Shown in pieces: positions 33,657 through 43,012 of a stretch of 64,000 nt of DNA (position 1 is its first letter; the number at the start of each line of letters is the position of its first letter). The notes beneath the pieces were generated by a model. The model was not told where the DNA came from, searched no databases, and saw only the letters and a list, made by a program, of their open reading frames with translations. Position numbers and translations under genes: made by a program. The stretch comes from Mucilaginibacter flavidus. Lineage in GTDB: Bacteria > Bacteroidota > Bacteroidia > Sphingobacteriales > Sphingobacteriaceae. The stretch is taken from NCBI RefSeq assembly GCF_024055575.1, contig NZ_JAMXOE010000015.1, positions 62,001 to 126,000 of the forward strand, read 5' to 3'.

Positions 33657-34667
33657 TCATCCACCGGATGATTTCCTGATAAACAGTTTGGATTTAAGTA
33701 CGTGCTCTTTTTTGCTGATTGGTTTGCCTTTGTTTTCCAGTTCTTCAAATAGCAGGGTTGCGGCTTTGATACCCATCTCGTAAGCCGGCTGGGTTATGGT
33801 TGATAGTGGCGGGCCAAGTAAGGGTGCTATACCCAGGCTGGAGAAGCTGATCACCTTCAAATCGCGCGGAATGTTGATGTTCATGTCATTACACACGTGG
33901 TAGGTTGCAAATGCCAAACGTTCAACCGAGCTGAATATACCATCGGGCTTAATTTCTTCCAGCACTTTTTTCAGAATACCGTAGTTTATTTTTTCATCGT
34001 TACTGCAATCAATCACCAGTTCATCGTTGAATGGTACGTTATGTTTTTGCAAGGCATCTACATAGCCCTGCATACGCACTTTACCAATTGATATGCTTTT
34101 GTTTACCACCAGGTAGGCTATTTTTTTGCAGCCGGTATCAATCAGGTGCTCGGTTGCTGCAAAGCTGCTGTCATAGTCATTGGTGGTAACTTTAGCGGCC
34201 TCTATGTCTTCATACACACGGTCGAAAAACACCACCGGGATATTCTTTTGCTCCAGCTTACGCAGATAGTTGTGGTCGTTGGCCTCGCCGCTTACCGACA
34301 TGATGATGCCATCAACTTTTCCATTATTCAGGTAGTTTACAAACGATACTTCTTTTTCGAAAACGTCGTCGGTACGGTAAAGCAAAATATAAAAGCCTTT
34401 CTTACGCGCTATCTCTTCGATGCCGTTAATGGCCTGCGAAAAGAAATCATTGGTTATTTCGGGGATAATTACCGCAAGCGTGCGGCTTTTTTTGTCGCGC
34501 AGGTTGCTGGCGTAGTGGTTGGGCAAAAAGTTGTGTTCTCGGGCAAATGCCAGTATTTTCTCTTTAGTGTCCTTATTAATATCAGGGCTGCCGTTAAATG
34601 CTCTCGAAATGGTGGAAGTTGAAATATTTAATTTTTTAGCAAGTATCTTAATATTAATATTATCCAT
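33657..34667 (-). CDS. LacI-family transcriptional regulator
   Basis: The N-terminal HTH (KILAKKLNISTSTISRAFNG) starts near residue 7, followed by the hinge helix (FLPNHYASNLRDK). The periplasmic-binding-like core (about 60-336) contains AVIIPEITNDFFSQAINGIE and IPVVFFDR, and the DYDSSFAATEHLIDTGCKKI motif. It should respond to a sugar. The nearest carbohydrate gene is the pullulanase on the same strand further upstream, so control of glucan use is possible but unproven. It may be autoregulated; no operator is clear. Confidence 0.92.
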   Translation of the reverse strand: MDNINIKILAKKLNISTSTISRAFNGSPDINKDTKEKILAFAREHNFLPNHYASNLRDKKSRTLAVIIPEITNDFFSQAINGIEEIARKKGFYILLYRTDDVFEKEVSFVNYLNNGKVDGIIMSVSGEANDHNYLRKLEQKNIPVVFFDRVYEDIEAAKVTTNDYDSSFAATEHLIDTGCKKIAYLVVNKSISIGKVRMQGYVDALQKHNVPFNDELVIDCSNDEKINYGILKKVLEEIKPDGIFSSVERLAFATYHVCNDMNINIPRDLKVISFSSLGIAPLLGPPLSTITQPAYEMGIKAATLLFEELENKGKPISKKEHVLKSKLFIRKSSGG

Positions 34668-34866
34668 TTTTAGCGCGAATCAGTTTAATAGCTGTCAAAT
34701 GTAATAAAAGTGATCAATTGTGTTTTAAATCTGCTTTATTATTCTGTAAATATATACACCACAACGTTAAAACCTCAAAACTAAGCAGTTATATTTTATG
34801 ATTTTGGTAAGTGGCATGGGCTTTGTATTACCTTATATGGCTGCAATATTTAAAGCAGTAAGAATA

Positions 34867-35232
34867 ATGCCGAAGAAAATATTAATAGTAGATGATAATA
34901 TGCTGATGATTGAGGTAATGACCTACATATTAATAAATAATGGGTATGTAGTTTCTGCAACCAACACCGGCACCGATGTTTTTGAACATATTAAAAACGA
35001 TCACCCGGATTTAATTATACTCGATGCCATTTTACCCGGCATTAACGGCCGCGAGATTTGCCAGCTCATCAAACTGAATAAAACCACCCGTAACCTGCCG
35101 GTTATCATGTGTTCGGGCGACGAATCCATCGATGAATCGTTAAAACAAAAAGGTGCACCCGATGATGTTTTGCACAAGCCTTTCGATATTAGTTGTTTAA
35201 TTGAGAAGATAGAGTATCAGTTAGCTGCGTGA
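34867..35232 (+). CDS. Single-domain response regulator (receiver only)
   Basis: The 121-residue protein is a receiver domain: KKILIVDDNMLMIEVM supplies the acidic pocket, the phosphoacceptor Asp is in LIILDAILPGING, Thr/Ser lies in VIMCSGDE, and Lys in LHKPFDI. No output domain follows. I start at ATG 34867 (MPKKILIV), the canonical receiver start. Single receivers serve as CheY-like relays or phosphate sinks; its kinase is unknown. It is flanked by LacI and pullulanase genes on the opposite strand. Confidence 0.9.
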   Translation: MPKKILIVDDNMLMIEVMTYILINNGYVVSATNTGTDVFEHIKNDHPDLIILDAILPGINGREICQLIKLNKTTRNLPVIMCSGDESIDESLKQKGAPDDVLHKPFDISCLIEKIEYQLAA

Positions 35233-35234
35233 AG

Positions 35235-37229
35235 CTAGTTGCCATGCAAAACATATGCGCTTGTAGCAGCTAGAGCCAATTCCGTCCTTGCTATTTGTTT
35301 TATTCCTTTTTCATTTACAACATTTTCATCTGCTACTATAGTCCACTTGCCTGCAGGCAATTTAATTGCTTTGGCAGATGCATTTCCATTCAACACCACC
35401 AGGATATTTTTCCATTTATCGCCATTGGCATTGTTGCTGATTTGATAAGCTATCACCCCTGCATCGCCGGTATCAATAAACTTTAAGTTGGCTTGTATCA
35501 TTTTGGTTGATGGCATCCTGAATGCAGGGTGATTTTTTCGCAAAGCGATAAGCCCCTTATAATATTCAAAAACTGCCTTGTATTTGGTTTTGCGGCTCCA
35601 ATCTATTTGATTGATGGAATCGGGCGAGTTATAGGAATTGGCCACGCCCTGTTTGCTGCGTAGCATTTCGGCGCCCGAATGCAGGAAGGATACCCCTTGC
35701 GACGTTAATACTATCGCATTAGCAAGTTTATCCATCTTAATCAGGTCCGCTTCCGAAGCGCCGGGGTTGGATATTTTCAGCCTGTCGAACAAGGTGTTAT
35801 CATCATGGCATGATGCATAAGTTATCGTTTGAAAGGGCTGCGCCGCCCATGCTTCTTTGGAATAATTTACTTTGCTATAATCCACCTGTTTATTTGGCGT
35901 TGATGCTATGATACCCGATTTTACGCTTTCCACCTTATCCAGCGCGCCGCTTACAAAGCCCTTGTCTTTCATACTGCTCCAGCCGCCTTTTATGCCATCG
36001 CGTATATCGTCGCTAAAAACCGCTATTTTATCTAATTTGGCAGTATTCTTCTTTACGGCCCGGTCGGCTTCGGGTAATGGCGTATTGCCTGCCGTCCAGC
36101 CTTCACCATAAATAAAAATGGTGGGGTCAATTTTGTGCAGGGCCGCACTTACCAGGTTCATGGTTTCAATATCGTGCACGCCCATTAAATCAAACCGGAA
36201 ACCGTCAAGGTGATATTCCTTTGCCCAATACACTACCGATTCAATAATAAACTTGCGCACCATAGCCTTTTCTGACGCGACTTCGTTACCACAACTCGTC
36301 CCGTTAGCATAAGTGCCATCGGTATTTTTACGATAAAAATATCCCGGCGCAAACTGGCTAAAGTTTGAGTTTTTGACATCGCTGGTGTGATTATACACTA
36401 CATCAAGTATCACCCTCAACCCTTTTTTGTGCAGGGCCTGCACCATTTTTTTAAACTCCTTTATCCGCACATTACCGTCATAAGGGCTAGTGGAGTAACT
36501 TCCCTCCGGAACATTATAATTCAAAGGGTCGTAGCCCCAGTTATATTTGGCATCGGGTTTGGTTTCATCAACCGAATTATAATCAAACGAAGGCAGCAGG
36601 TGTACATGGGTAACACCAAGTTGCTTAATGTGATCCAGCCCGGTTGGTTCACCATCTGGGCTTTTTGTGCCGCTTTCCGCAAGGCCTAAAAACTTACCTT
36701 TATGCTTGATGCCTGAATTGGGGTCGACAGATATATCGCGGATATGCAACTCATAAAGTATTATGTCGGTGAAGTTTTTTAATGCCGGCTTTTTATCTGT
36801 TTGCCAGCCGGCGGGGTTGGTTGCAGCCATATCGGCTACCATGCCGCGTGCCCCGTTTACACCCACCGCTTTTGCGTAAATGTCCGGGCATTCAAGCGAC
36901 CATTTACCATCCTGTTTCACCTGGAACGTATAATATTTATTCTTTATGTTTTTGTTGACTGATGCCCGCCAGGTGCCGTTAAGGCCTTTTGCCATGCTGA
37001 TGGTGTTGATAGCTTCACCCGCTGCCCCGGCATCATATAATCTCAATTTCACTTCGGAGGCTTTCGGCGCCCAAACTTTAAAAACCGTTTTTAATGGCGA
37101 ATATTTAACTCCGAGATCGTTCCCGGAATAGGCCGGATAATCATCAAACAATACCCGTTTTTCAACAGGCTTAAAAGCTGTAAGCATGGTTATACAAACA
37201 ATGGTTATAATAAAGTGGCGATATTTCAT
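35235..37229 (-). CDS. pulA: Type I pullulanase (GH13)
   Basis: It debranches alpha-1,6 links of pullulan, starch or glycogen. A signal peptide (residues 1-20, MKYRHFIITIVCITMLTAFK) sends it out of the cytoplasm. An N-terminal CBM48-like domain (about 45-150) is followed by the GH13 barrel with YNWGYDPLNYNVPEGSY (type I pullulanase), VILDVVYNHTS, FRFDLMGVHD (nucleophile Asp), YGEGWTAG (acid/base Glu) and YASCHDDNTLFDR. A C-terminal beta domain ends the 664-residue protein. I start at ATG 37229 rather than in the basic stretch upstream. Confidence 0.93.
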   Translation of the reverse strand: MKYRHFIITIVCITMLTAFKPVEKRVLFDDYPAYSGNDLGVKYSPLKTVFKVWAPKASEVKLRLYDAGAAGEAINTISMAKGLNGTWRASVNKNIKNKYYTFQVKQDGKWSLECPDIYAKAVGVNGARGMVADMAATNPAGWQTDKKPALKNFTDIILYELHIRDISVDPNSGIKHKGKFLGLAESGTKSPDGEPTGLDHIKQLGVTHVHLLPSFDYNSVDETKPDAKYNWGYDPLNYNVPEGSYSTSPYDGNVRIKEFKKMVQALHKKGLRVILDVVYNHTSDVKNSNFSQFAPGYFYRKNTDGTYANGTSCGNEVASEKAMVRKFIIESVVYWAKEYHLDGFRFDLMGVHDIETMNLVSAALHKIDPTIFIYGEGWTAGNTPLPEADRAVKKNTAKLDKIAVFSDDIRDGIKGGWSSMKDKGFVSGALDKVESVKSGIIASTPNKQVDYSKVNYSKEAWAAQPFQTITYASCHDDNTLFDRLKISNPGASEADLIKMDKLANAIVLTSQGVSFLHSGAEMLRSKQGVANSYNSPDSINQIDWSRKTKYKAVFEYYKGLIALRKNHPAFRMPSTKMIQANLKFIDTGDAGVIAYQISNNANGDKWKNILVVLNGNASAKAIKLPAGKWTIVADENVVNEKGIKQIARTELALAATSAYVLHGN

Positions 37230-37376
37230 AATTGGCTGGCGGCGATGGCCGGGTATTATTTTGGTTTTAAAGATAGGATAAATTGCAATAATCATACGAA
37301 GCAACTACGCCTGACGAATGATTGCCACAAAATCGGTGCAATCATTCCTAAATAATCGGTGTAATCCCCCCAATAA

Positions 37377-37943
37377 TCATCTAATATTTTTCCGTATCCT
37401 GCTCAACGACGTAGGCGTAACCCCGATAAACGAGGCCAAATATTTCTGCGGGATTTTTTGAATATAAGGCGGTTTGGTTAGCAAATCTAAATAGCGTTGC
37501 TCAGCACTGTCGCGTTGCAGTGCAGTAAAGCGGTCGATGAGGGTTAATATGGCATCTTCCCAAAAACGGCGTATCATTTCCTGCGTTTTGGGGTGGGTTT
37601 GATAGAGTCTGTCGAGTTCAGCTTTAGGCAGGTATAAAATTTCACTGTCCTCAATGGCCTGCAAAAAGTAGCCCGAGGGTTTTTCGCTGATGAAGCTGTA
37701 AATATCAATAGCCGACGAATTTTTAAACGCAAACCAAACCGACACCTCTATATCATCTACCACATAGTACAAGCGCAGGCAGCCCTCCTGCACAAAAACA
37801 AGATCTTTACAAACGGCGCCTTCGCTCAGCAGGAAATCGTTTTTGGCAATCTTGCGCGATTTAAACCTGCCGGCAATATCCTCCAGCTCGGCCTCATCCA
37901 GCTTTACATATTGCGAAATAAAATTCTTTAACCCGGCCGACAT
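37377..37943 (-). CDS. Crp/Fnr-family transcriptional regulator
   Basis: The 188-residue protein has a cyclic-nucleotide-binding fold (FLLSEGAVCKDLVFVQEGCLR, FISEKPSGYFLQAIEDSEIL) and a shortened C-terminal helix-turn-helix (KYLASFIGVTPTSLSRIRK). Bacteroidota members often lack the cAMP pocket and sense redox or small molecules. The pullulanase gene follows on the same strand after 147 bp, within which two copies of ATCGGTG(C/T)AATC lie 21 bp apart and could be an operator. Direct control is inference. Confidence 0.87.
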   Translation of the reverse strand: MSAGLKNFISQYVKLDEAELEDIAGRFKSRKIAKNDFLLSEGAVCKDLVFVQEGCLRLYYVVDDIEVSVWFAFKNSSAIDIYSFISEKPSGYFLQAIEDSEILYLPKAELDRLYQTHPKTQEMIRRFWEDAILTLIDRFTALQRDSAEQRYLDLLTKPPYIQKIPQKYLASFIGVTPTSLSRIRKNIR

Positions 37944-38020
37944 CTGTGTTTTGTATTGGGTTTTAAAGATAGGCTAATGCAGGTAAAAATGGAAATTATA
38001 AAAATCCTGACAACAAGATC

Positions 38021-38053
38021 AGATTTGACAACTTTCAAAAAGTTGTCAAATCT
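38021..38053. repeat. Perfect 15-bp inverted repeat AGATTTGACAACTTT
   Basis: AGATTTGACAACTTT and its exact complement flank a 3-nt loop, giving a 15-bp perfect hairpin. It lies between the Crp/Fnr and DinB genes, 21 bp before the second hairpin. Confidence 0.85.
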
Positions 38054-38074
38054 AAACGCCTTAAGCATTTAGCA

Positions 38075-38114
38075 TGATAAAAGTGCTGACACTGTTTTGT
38101 CAGCACTTTTATCA
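38075..38114. terminator. Perfect 17-bp hairpin with T-runs on both strands
   Basis: TGATAAAAGTGCTGACA pairs perfectly with TGTCAGCACTTTTATCA around a 6-nt loop, and TTTTTT follows on the plus strand. Both flanking genes read on the minus strand, on which the DinB gene ends at 38242 and would terminate here. Confidence 0.75.
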
Positions 38115-38241
38115 TTTTTTGTGGCGCTTTTAGTTAAAAAACCGCCATCGCGAGCCAAAAATGCGCTTTTTTCCAAAATGTATTGAATTTTACCGTTCCA
38201 CCCCGTTCCTTGTGTTTCACTGTGAACAGGAACACATTAGG

Positions 38242-38769
38242 CTACCTCCCATGTATATTATAAAAATTATAATCGGTCATGGGTGCATCGGTAAACCCCA
38301 GGTTGCGCCCGATAGTTATAATTTGCCCGCGGTGATACGTACTGTGGTTCATAACTTGCATAATGTATTCAAAATTCTGAAAATCACACTGAAACCACGG
38401 GCTAACTACCAAAGTGCTTTCTTCAATTGCCTCGCCGGTCATTTCCTTAACATAATCGGCTAATATATCAGACTGCTCCACAAGGCCCTTGAAAGCATCT
38501 TCCAGCATGCCGTTAAATTCATCAAACCCGTCGGGCTCGCTTCTTTTAATTACCGATAACCAATAGCGCTGGGTTTTCCAGATATGTACAATGGTTGCTT
38601 TGATCGAATTAAAACAGGAGGGTACTTCCTTTTCCAAAATGTCGGCCGGCTTGGTACGCAGCCAGTTGATGAGGGTTGCGTTTGCCCACAGGTTATAGTC
38701 GGCATAGTTTTTCATTAAATAAACAATTGGCGATACGCTTACTTCGATGGTTGATTCCTGTTGTTTCAT
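38242..38769 (-). CDS. DinB/YfiT-family protein
   Basis: DinB proteins are four-helix bundles with a metal site of three His; many act as thiol S-transferases. Here MKNYADYNLWANATLINWL marks helix 1, and the late motif MNHSTYHRGQIITIGR gives the typical His pair. The 175-residue length is standard. I start at ATG 38769 (MKQQESTIEV) since upstream codons lack homology. The intended thiol or substrate is unknown. Confidence 0.85.
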   Translation of the reverse strand: MKQQESTIEVSVSPIVYLMKNYADYNLWANATLINWLRTKPADILEKEVPSCFNSIKATIVHIWKTQRYWLSVIKRSEPDGFDEFNGMLEDAFKGLVEQSDILADYVKEMTGEAIEESTLVVSPWFQCDFQNFEYIMQVMNHSTYHRGQIITIGRNLGFTDAPMTDYNFYNIHGR

Positions 38770-38875
38770 GTTGTGGTTGTTTTGATTTGAAACAAAGGAA
38801 AGAAGCGGTAGTGACAACGGTATGTCAGCAGGAAAGTGTTAAGTGAATTTATTTTAGGCGTGCATTCGATGTGGC

Positions 38876-39886
38876 CTAAGATTCCATCCCTGCGGTCTCT
38901 TCAGCATACCTTGGGTTTAGGCTCACTTCCTCTAAAATCTCCATTACTTCCTCCAGCGTGCCGGCGGTAACCAGGCGCATACGGTACTCTTTAAAGTTCT
39001 CAATACCTTTAAAGTAATTGCTGTAATGGCGACGCATTTCAAATATCCCGGTTTTCGGGCCTTTCCATTCTATAGATTTTTGCAGGTGGGTGGTGCAGGC
39101 GTCAATACGTTCGGCAATGGTGGGTTTGTCCAGGTATTCGCCGGTTTTAAAGTAGTGCTTTATCTCGCGGAAAATCCATGGGTAGCCAATTGCAGCGCGA
39201 CCTATCATCATGCCATCCACACCGAACTCCATGCGCCAGTTGGCAGCTTTTTGGGGCGAATCGATATCACCATTTCCAAAAATTGGGATTTGTATCCTTG
39301 GGTTCTTTTTTATCTCGCTGATAAGGTGCCAGTCGGCAACGCCTTTATACATCTGGGCACGGGTACGGCCATGTATGGTGAGGGCTTTTATACCCACATC
39401 CTGCAGGCGTTCGGCAACTTCGTATACATTTTTGGTGTTATCGTCCCAGCCCAAACGGGTTTTCACCGTTACGGGCAGGTGGGTTGCGTTAACCACGGCT
39501 TTGGTCATGGCTACCATCTTGTCGATATCCTGCAGCAGGCTTGCGCCGGCGCCACGACAAGCCACCTGTTTTACCGGGCAGCCATAGTTAATGTCCATCA
39601 AATCGGGATTGGCAAGGGTAGCTATTTCGGTAGCTTCGCGCATATGGTCGATATCGCTGCCGAAAATCTGGATGCCTATTGGGCGCTCGTACTCAAAAAT
39701 ATCGAGTTTCTGGCGGCTTTTCGCGGCATCGCGTATCAGGCCCTCGCTCGAGATAAATTCGGTGTACATCATATCGGCCCCGTTCTGCTTGCACACATAA
39801 CGGAAAGGCGGATCGCTCACATCTTCCATTGGCGCCAGCAACAGCGGGAACTCCCCTAAATCAATATTTCCTATTTGTACCGACAT
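38876..39886 (-). CDS. dusB: tRNA-dihydrouridine synthase B
   Basis: This FMN enzyme reduces uridines in tRNA. The motifs are LLAPMEDVSDPPFRYVC (N-terminal), the catalytic Cys in NYGCPVKQVACRGAGASLL near residue 100, VKTRLGWD, IHGRTRAQMYKG, PIFGNGDIDS and DGMMIGRAAIGYPWIF. A C-terminal tRNA-binding helical domain follows. At 336 residues it is full length. It is divergent from the CPBP protease gene with a 37-bp gap, so their promoters overlap. Confidence 0.96.
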   Translation of the reverse strand: MSVQIGNIDLGEFPLLLAPMEDVSDPPFRYVCKQNGADMMYTEFISSEGLIRDAAKSRQKLDIFEYERPIGIQIFGSDIDHMREATEIATLANPDLMDINYGCPVKQVACRGAGASLLQDIDKMVAMTKAVVNATHLPVTVKTRLGWDDNTKNVYEVAERLQDVGIKALTIHGRTRAQMYKGVADWHLISEIKKNPRIQIPIFGNGDIDSPQKAANWRMEFGVDGMMIGRAAIGYPWIFREIKHYFKTGEYLDKPTIAERIDACTTHLQKSIEWKGPKTGIFEMRRHYSNYFKGIENFKEYRMRLVTAGTLEEVMEILEEVSLNPRYAEETAGMES

Positions 39887-39923
39887 CAGTTATCTTCGTG
39901 CAAAAATACGTATTTTAACCCGG

Positions 39924-40880
39924 ATGATAAATACTCCATATAAACAGTTAGAAAAGGGTGACAAACAGATGCACCCCGGACTGCAATTTTTAACGTTTAT
40001 CGGCATTTTTCTATTTGTTTTTTTAGCTGGCAACCTGATAGGCAGCGGGATAGTAATTGGGTTATATGGTATGAAAACCCTTGCTTCCCTGGCCAGCCTT
40101 GACATGACGGTGCCGCATTTTATGACCTCGATATGGATAATACAAACCGCCGGAACAACGTTGCCAATTTTGCTATCTCCCCTGTTTTTTGCATGGGTGA
40201 TCGTTCGCGATGTTCCGGATTATATTAAACCAACATTCCGTTTTCCGTGGACTTTGCTGCTGATTGTGTTGGCAGTTATGTTCCTGTCGATGCCACTAAT
40301 CGAGTTTTTATCAAATCTTAACCAAAAAATGGTGCTGCCCCCCTGGTTAAAGTGGATGAAAGAAAGCGAGGAACAAACCGAAAAGCTAATGGAAGGCATG
40401 CTAAAGATGGGCAGCATTTGGGACGTAATATCAAACGTGTTGTTTATAGGATTGTTTACTGCCATTGCAGAGGAGTTTATGTTTCGCGGGGTATTGCAAA
40501 CTATATTTTATAAGTGGACGAAGAATATACACGTGGCTATCTGGATAACCGCTGTACTTTTCAGCGCATTCCATATGGAGTTTTTTGGCTTTTTGCCAAG
40601 ATTGCTGCTGGGGCTGTTCTTTGGTTATTTTGTGGCCTGGAGCGGCAGTATCTGGACGGGTGTCTGGGCACATTTTATTAATAACGCTACCATTGTGATT
40701 GTCACTTACCTGTTTCAGCAAAAAATTTTTACCGGCGATGTAAACAACCAGCATGTATTTAACAACATTGCCTACATGATAAGCCTGTTGGTTACGGCCG
40801 CGCTGCTTATCATTTACAAAAAAGTCACCGACTCACGAAAACAACAACCGCTTTTGAGTAATGGAGAAGAACTGGATTAA
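39924..40880 (+). CDS. CPBP-family intramembrane glutamic endopeptidase
   Basis: The 318-residue protein has about eight membrane segments. The CPBP active site is in IAEEFMFRGVLQ (the EExxxR motif, about residue 187), with FSAFHMEFFGFLPRLL and WAHFINN adding the His and Asn residues. CPBP proteins are involved in membrane protein maturation or bacteriocin immunity. Its end overlaps the DUF2007 gene by 20 bp and a lipid-synthesis cluster follows, so it leads an operon of envelope genes. An internal ATG near residue 16 is also possible as start. Confidence 0.9.
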   Translation: MINTPYKQLEKGDKQMHPGLQFLTFIGIFLFVFLAGNLIGSGIVIGLYGMKTLASLASLDMTVPHFMTSIWIIQTAGTTLPILLSPLFFAWVIVRDVPDYIKPTFRFPWTLLLIVLAVMFLSMPLIEFLSNLNQKMVLPPWLKWMKESEEQTEKLMEGMLKMGSIWDVISNVLFIGLFTAIAEEFMFRGVLQTIFYKWTKNIHVAIWITAVLFSAFHMEFFGFLPRLLLGLFFGYFVAWSGSIWTGVWAHFINNATIVIVTYLFQQKIFTGDVNNQHVFNNIAYMISLLVTAALLIIYKKVTDSRKQQPLLSNGEELD

Positions 40881-41073
40881 AATTTATGCTTCTTCAAACT
40901 TTTACCAGTCGGAAATGGTAAAGCAGGCCCTTGCAGGGCAAAATATAGAAACCGTATTATTAAACAAACAGGACTCGAGCCACCGCTCGTTTGGCGATAT
41001 TGAAGTTTACGTGCACCAGGACGATTTTAGCAACGCCATTGAAGTGATCATCCTGAATCAAATTACCCAATGA
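40861..41073 (+). CDS. DUF2007 protein
   Basis: The 70-residue protein shows the DUF2007 pattern: WIKIYASSNFYQSEMVKQAL, NIETVLLNKQDSS, and GDIEVYVHQDDFSNAIEVI. These small alpha/beta proteins resemble the GlnB-like ferredoxin fold and have been suggested to bind ligands. It overlaps the CPBP gene and cdsA at its two ends, so it is translationally coupled to lipid genes. Confidence 0.82.
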   Translation: MEKNWIKIYASSNFYQSEMVKQALAGQNIETVLLNKQDSSHRSFGDIEVYVHQDDFSNAIEVIILNQITQ

Positions 41074-41906
41074 GAACACGCGCAATTACCGGAGTTTTAT
41101 TTGTTATAGTTATGCTGGCCTCAGTAATGCTGGGCCCTTTAGTTTTTGCGGGTTTTTACCTGCTGATAAGCTGCTTTTGCTTGTTTGAGTTTTACGGGCT
41201 GATAAAACAAAACACCGCCGGCCCAAATGCCATTGTTGGGATTGTAACCGGCGCACTGCTATTTGCTGCATTTGCCGTGATTTGCTATTCAGGTGTGTTT
41301 TCCATACCGGTTTTCGCGGGAATGAATATAGGGCACAAGCTGCTGTTTTTGCTGCCAATTGCCTCGGCTGCCATATTTGTGTCCGAGCTTTTTAAAAAGT
41401 CGGAAGCGCCGTTTACTAATATTGCCTATACTTATTTGGGGCTGATATTTACCATTGTACCGTTCACATTTTTTCATGGGCTGGCTTACGCGACCGGTGG
41501 TTTTAACCTGTACATGCCGCTGGGCTTTTTAATAATGCTTTGGAGTAACGATACCGGGGCTTACCTTGTTGGACGGGCCATTGGGCGGACCAAGCTTTTT
41601 GAACGCCATTCGCCTAAAAAAACATGGGAAGGCTTTATCGGGGGAGCTTTCATAAGCGTAGCAGCTGCGCGCATATTCGGCCACTACCATACCGGGCTTG
41701 CCATGCAGCACTGGATTATTATGGCATTGATTATATCCATTGTAGGTACTACGGGCGATTTGGTGGAATCAATGCTTAAACGGAGCATTAATGTCAAGGA
41801 CTCCGGCGGTATTTTGCCCGGTCACGGCGGCTTGTTAGACAGGTTCGACGGGTTGCTTTTAGCAGCCCCTATTGTATATACTTACCTATACTTCATTTCA
41901 AATTAG
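41070..41906 (+). CDS. cdsA: Phosphatidate cytidylyltransferase
   Basis: It makes CDP-diacylglycerol, the precursor of membrane phospholipids. The 278 residues have about eight helices; the signature is in the C-terminal part (RSINVKDSGGILPGHGGLLD and DRFDGLLLAAPIVY, near residue 230-265). An early loop has RHSPKKTWEGFIGG. The gene overlaps DUF2007 by four bases and is followed by psd after 50 bp with a promoter-like element between. Confidence 0.95.
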   Translation: MRTRAITGVLFVIVMLASVMLGPLVFAGFYLLISCFCLFEFYGLIKQNTAGPNAIVGIVTGALLFAAFAVICYSGVFSIPVFAGMNIGHKLLFLLPIASAAIFVSELFKKSEAPFTNIAYTYLGLIFTIVPFTFFHGLAYATGGFNLYMPLGFLIMLWSNDTGAYLVGRAIGRTKLFERHSPKKTWEGFIGGAFISVAAARIFGHYHTGLAMQHWIIMALIISIVGTTGDLVESMLKRSINVKDSGGILPGHGGLLDRFDGLLLAAPIVYTYLYFISN

Positions 41907-41914
41907 TAGTTTTG
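41907..41914 (+). promoter_or_regulatory. Candidate -7 element between cdsA and psd
   Basis: TAGTTTTG matches TAnnTTTG, 42 nt before the psd start, suggesting an internal promoter in addition to readthrough from cdsA. Confidence 0.4.
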
Positions 41915-41956
41915 CAAAATTATCAGCATACAATAGCACTATAACAAACAACCCCA

Positions 41957-42715
41957 ATGATGACTTTTCATAAAGAAGGATACACTTCCTTAGCCATTTG
42001 CATACTGTTTATATTTATACTGAATGCGTTTATACAATTTTACTTCCCCGAAGCTCATGTTGTAAAATGGATAGTTTATATCCTGTCGTTTTTCCTTTTT
42101 GTAATCATCGTACAGTTTTTCCGCAGCCCTAAAATCACCATCGAAGCGCACAACAAACACGTGCTATGCCCCGCTGATGGCAAAGTAGTGGTGATTGAAG
42201 AAACCGAAGAAACTGAGTTTTTGAAAGATAGACGCATACAGCTATCAGTTTTTATGTCGCCTATTAACGTGCATATTAACCGCAACCCTATAGCCGGCGT
42301 TATAAAATATTTCAGGTACCACAAAGGCAAATATCTGGTGGCCTGGCACCCAAAATCGTCTACCGAAAACGAGCGTACCACCATTGCGATTGAAAACGAG
42401 GACGGTGTAGTTATATTATTCCGCCAGATTGCCGGTGCGCTTGCCCGCCGCATTGTGTGGTATGTAAAAGAAGGCGACGTGGTAAGTCAGGGCGAACAGT
42501 TTGGCTTTATCAAATTCGGCAGCCGGGTGGATGTGTTTTTACCTCTTGGTACCGAAATTAAAGTTGAGCTTGGCCAGGTAGTAAAAGGCGGCCGCACCAT
42601 ATTAGCCGAACTTGCCGACAAACCTGCCCCCGTAAAAACCAAAGCTCAGGCTGATGATGCTTTTGATATCGTAAAAGCAGCAAGGCCGGTGAAGAATACG
42701 ATCAAGAAGAAGTAA
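41957..42715 (+). CDS. psd: Phosphatidylserine decarboxylase, short membrane type
   Basis: It converts phosphatidylserine to phosphatidylethanolamine using a pyruvoyl group formed by self-cleavage. Two N-terminal membrane segments (about 8-28, 35-53) precede the catalytic domain. The self-cleavage site is the GS pair in FIKFGSRVDVFLP. Other motifs are VLCPADGKVVV, VHINRNPIAG and the LARRIVWYVKEGD region. The short 252-residue length without the larger E. coli N-terminal part is the form common in Bacteroidota. It belongs with cdsA functionally. Confidence 0.93.
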   Translation: MMTFHKEGYTSLAICILFIFILNAFIQFYFPEAHVVKWIVYILSFFLFVIIVQFFRSPKITIEAHNKHVLCPADGKVVVIEETEETEFLKDRRIQLSVFMSPINVHINRNPIAGVIKYFRYHKGKYLVAWHPKSSTENERTTIAIENEDGVVILFRQIAGALARRIVWYVKEGDVVSQGEQFGFIKFGSRVDVFLPLGTEIKVELGQVVKGGRTILAELADKPAPVKTKAQADDAFDIVKAARPVKNTIKKK

Positions 42716-43012
42716 AATAGTTGATAGTTCATGGTTGATAGTTCATGGCCGGAAGAGGGAAGTAGTGGCAGTGGGGAGTAGCAGTACGTAAAAACAGGCT
42801 GTCATGCTGAGGCACTCGAAACATGCGGGCAAAGGCCTTTACGGATGATTGGTGATTACCATTCAGTACACGCAGGCGGCTTCGAATGGGAGTTTATTTA
42901 AGCAACCTAATGTTCACCATCCCAATTCTTCTTTCCTCGCAGAGGGCCTTGCGTTCCGGAAATATCCCCTATTTAGCCTATAACATTTTCCCACTTGCCT
43001 TGTTCTTTAATT
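42716..43012. repeat. Intergenic stretch with half of a word repeat
   Basis: 42719-42752 holds TTGATAGTTCATGGTTGATA and related words, one arm only of the GTTCATAGTT theme. A following stretch with CTGTCATGCTGAGGCACTCG (42795-42817) resembles a repeated non-coding motif that I have seen in other Bacteroidota. No gene is apparent. Confidence 0.55.

Noticed and set aside
39026-39859. Long plus-strand frame of 277 codons
   Set aside because: It lies wholly within dusB on the other strand, has no family motif, and its composition is what the complement of dusB gives.
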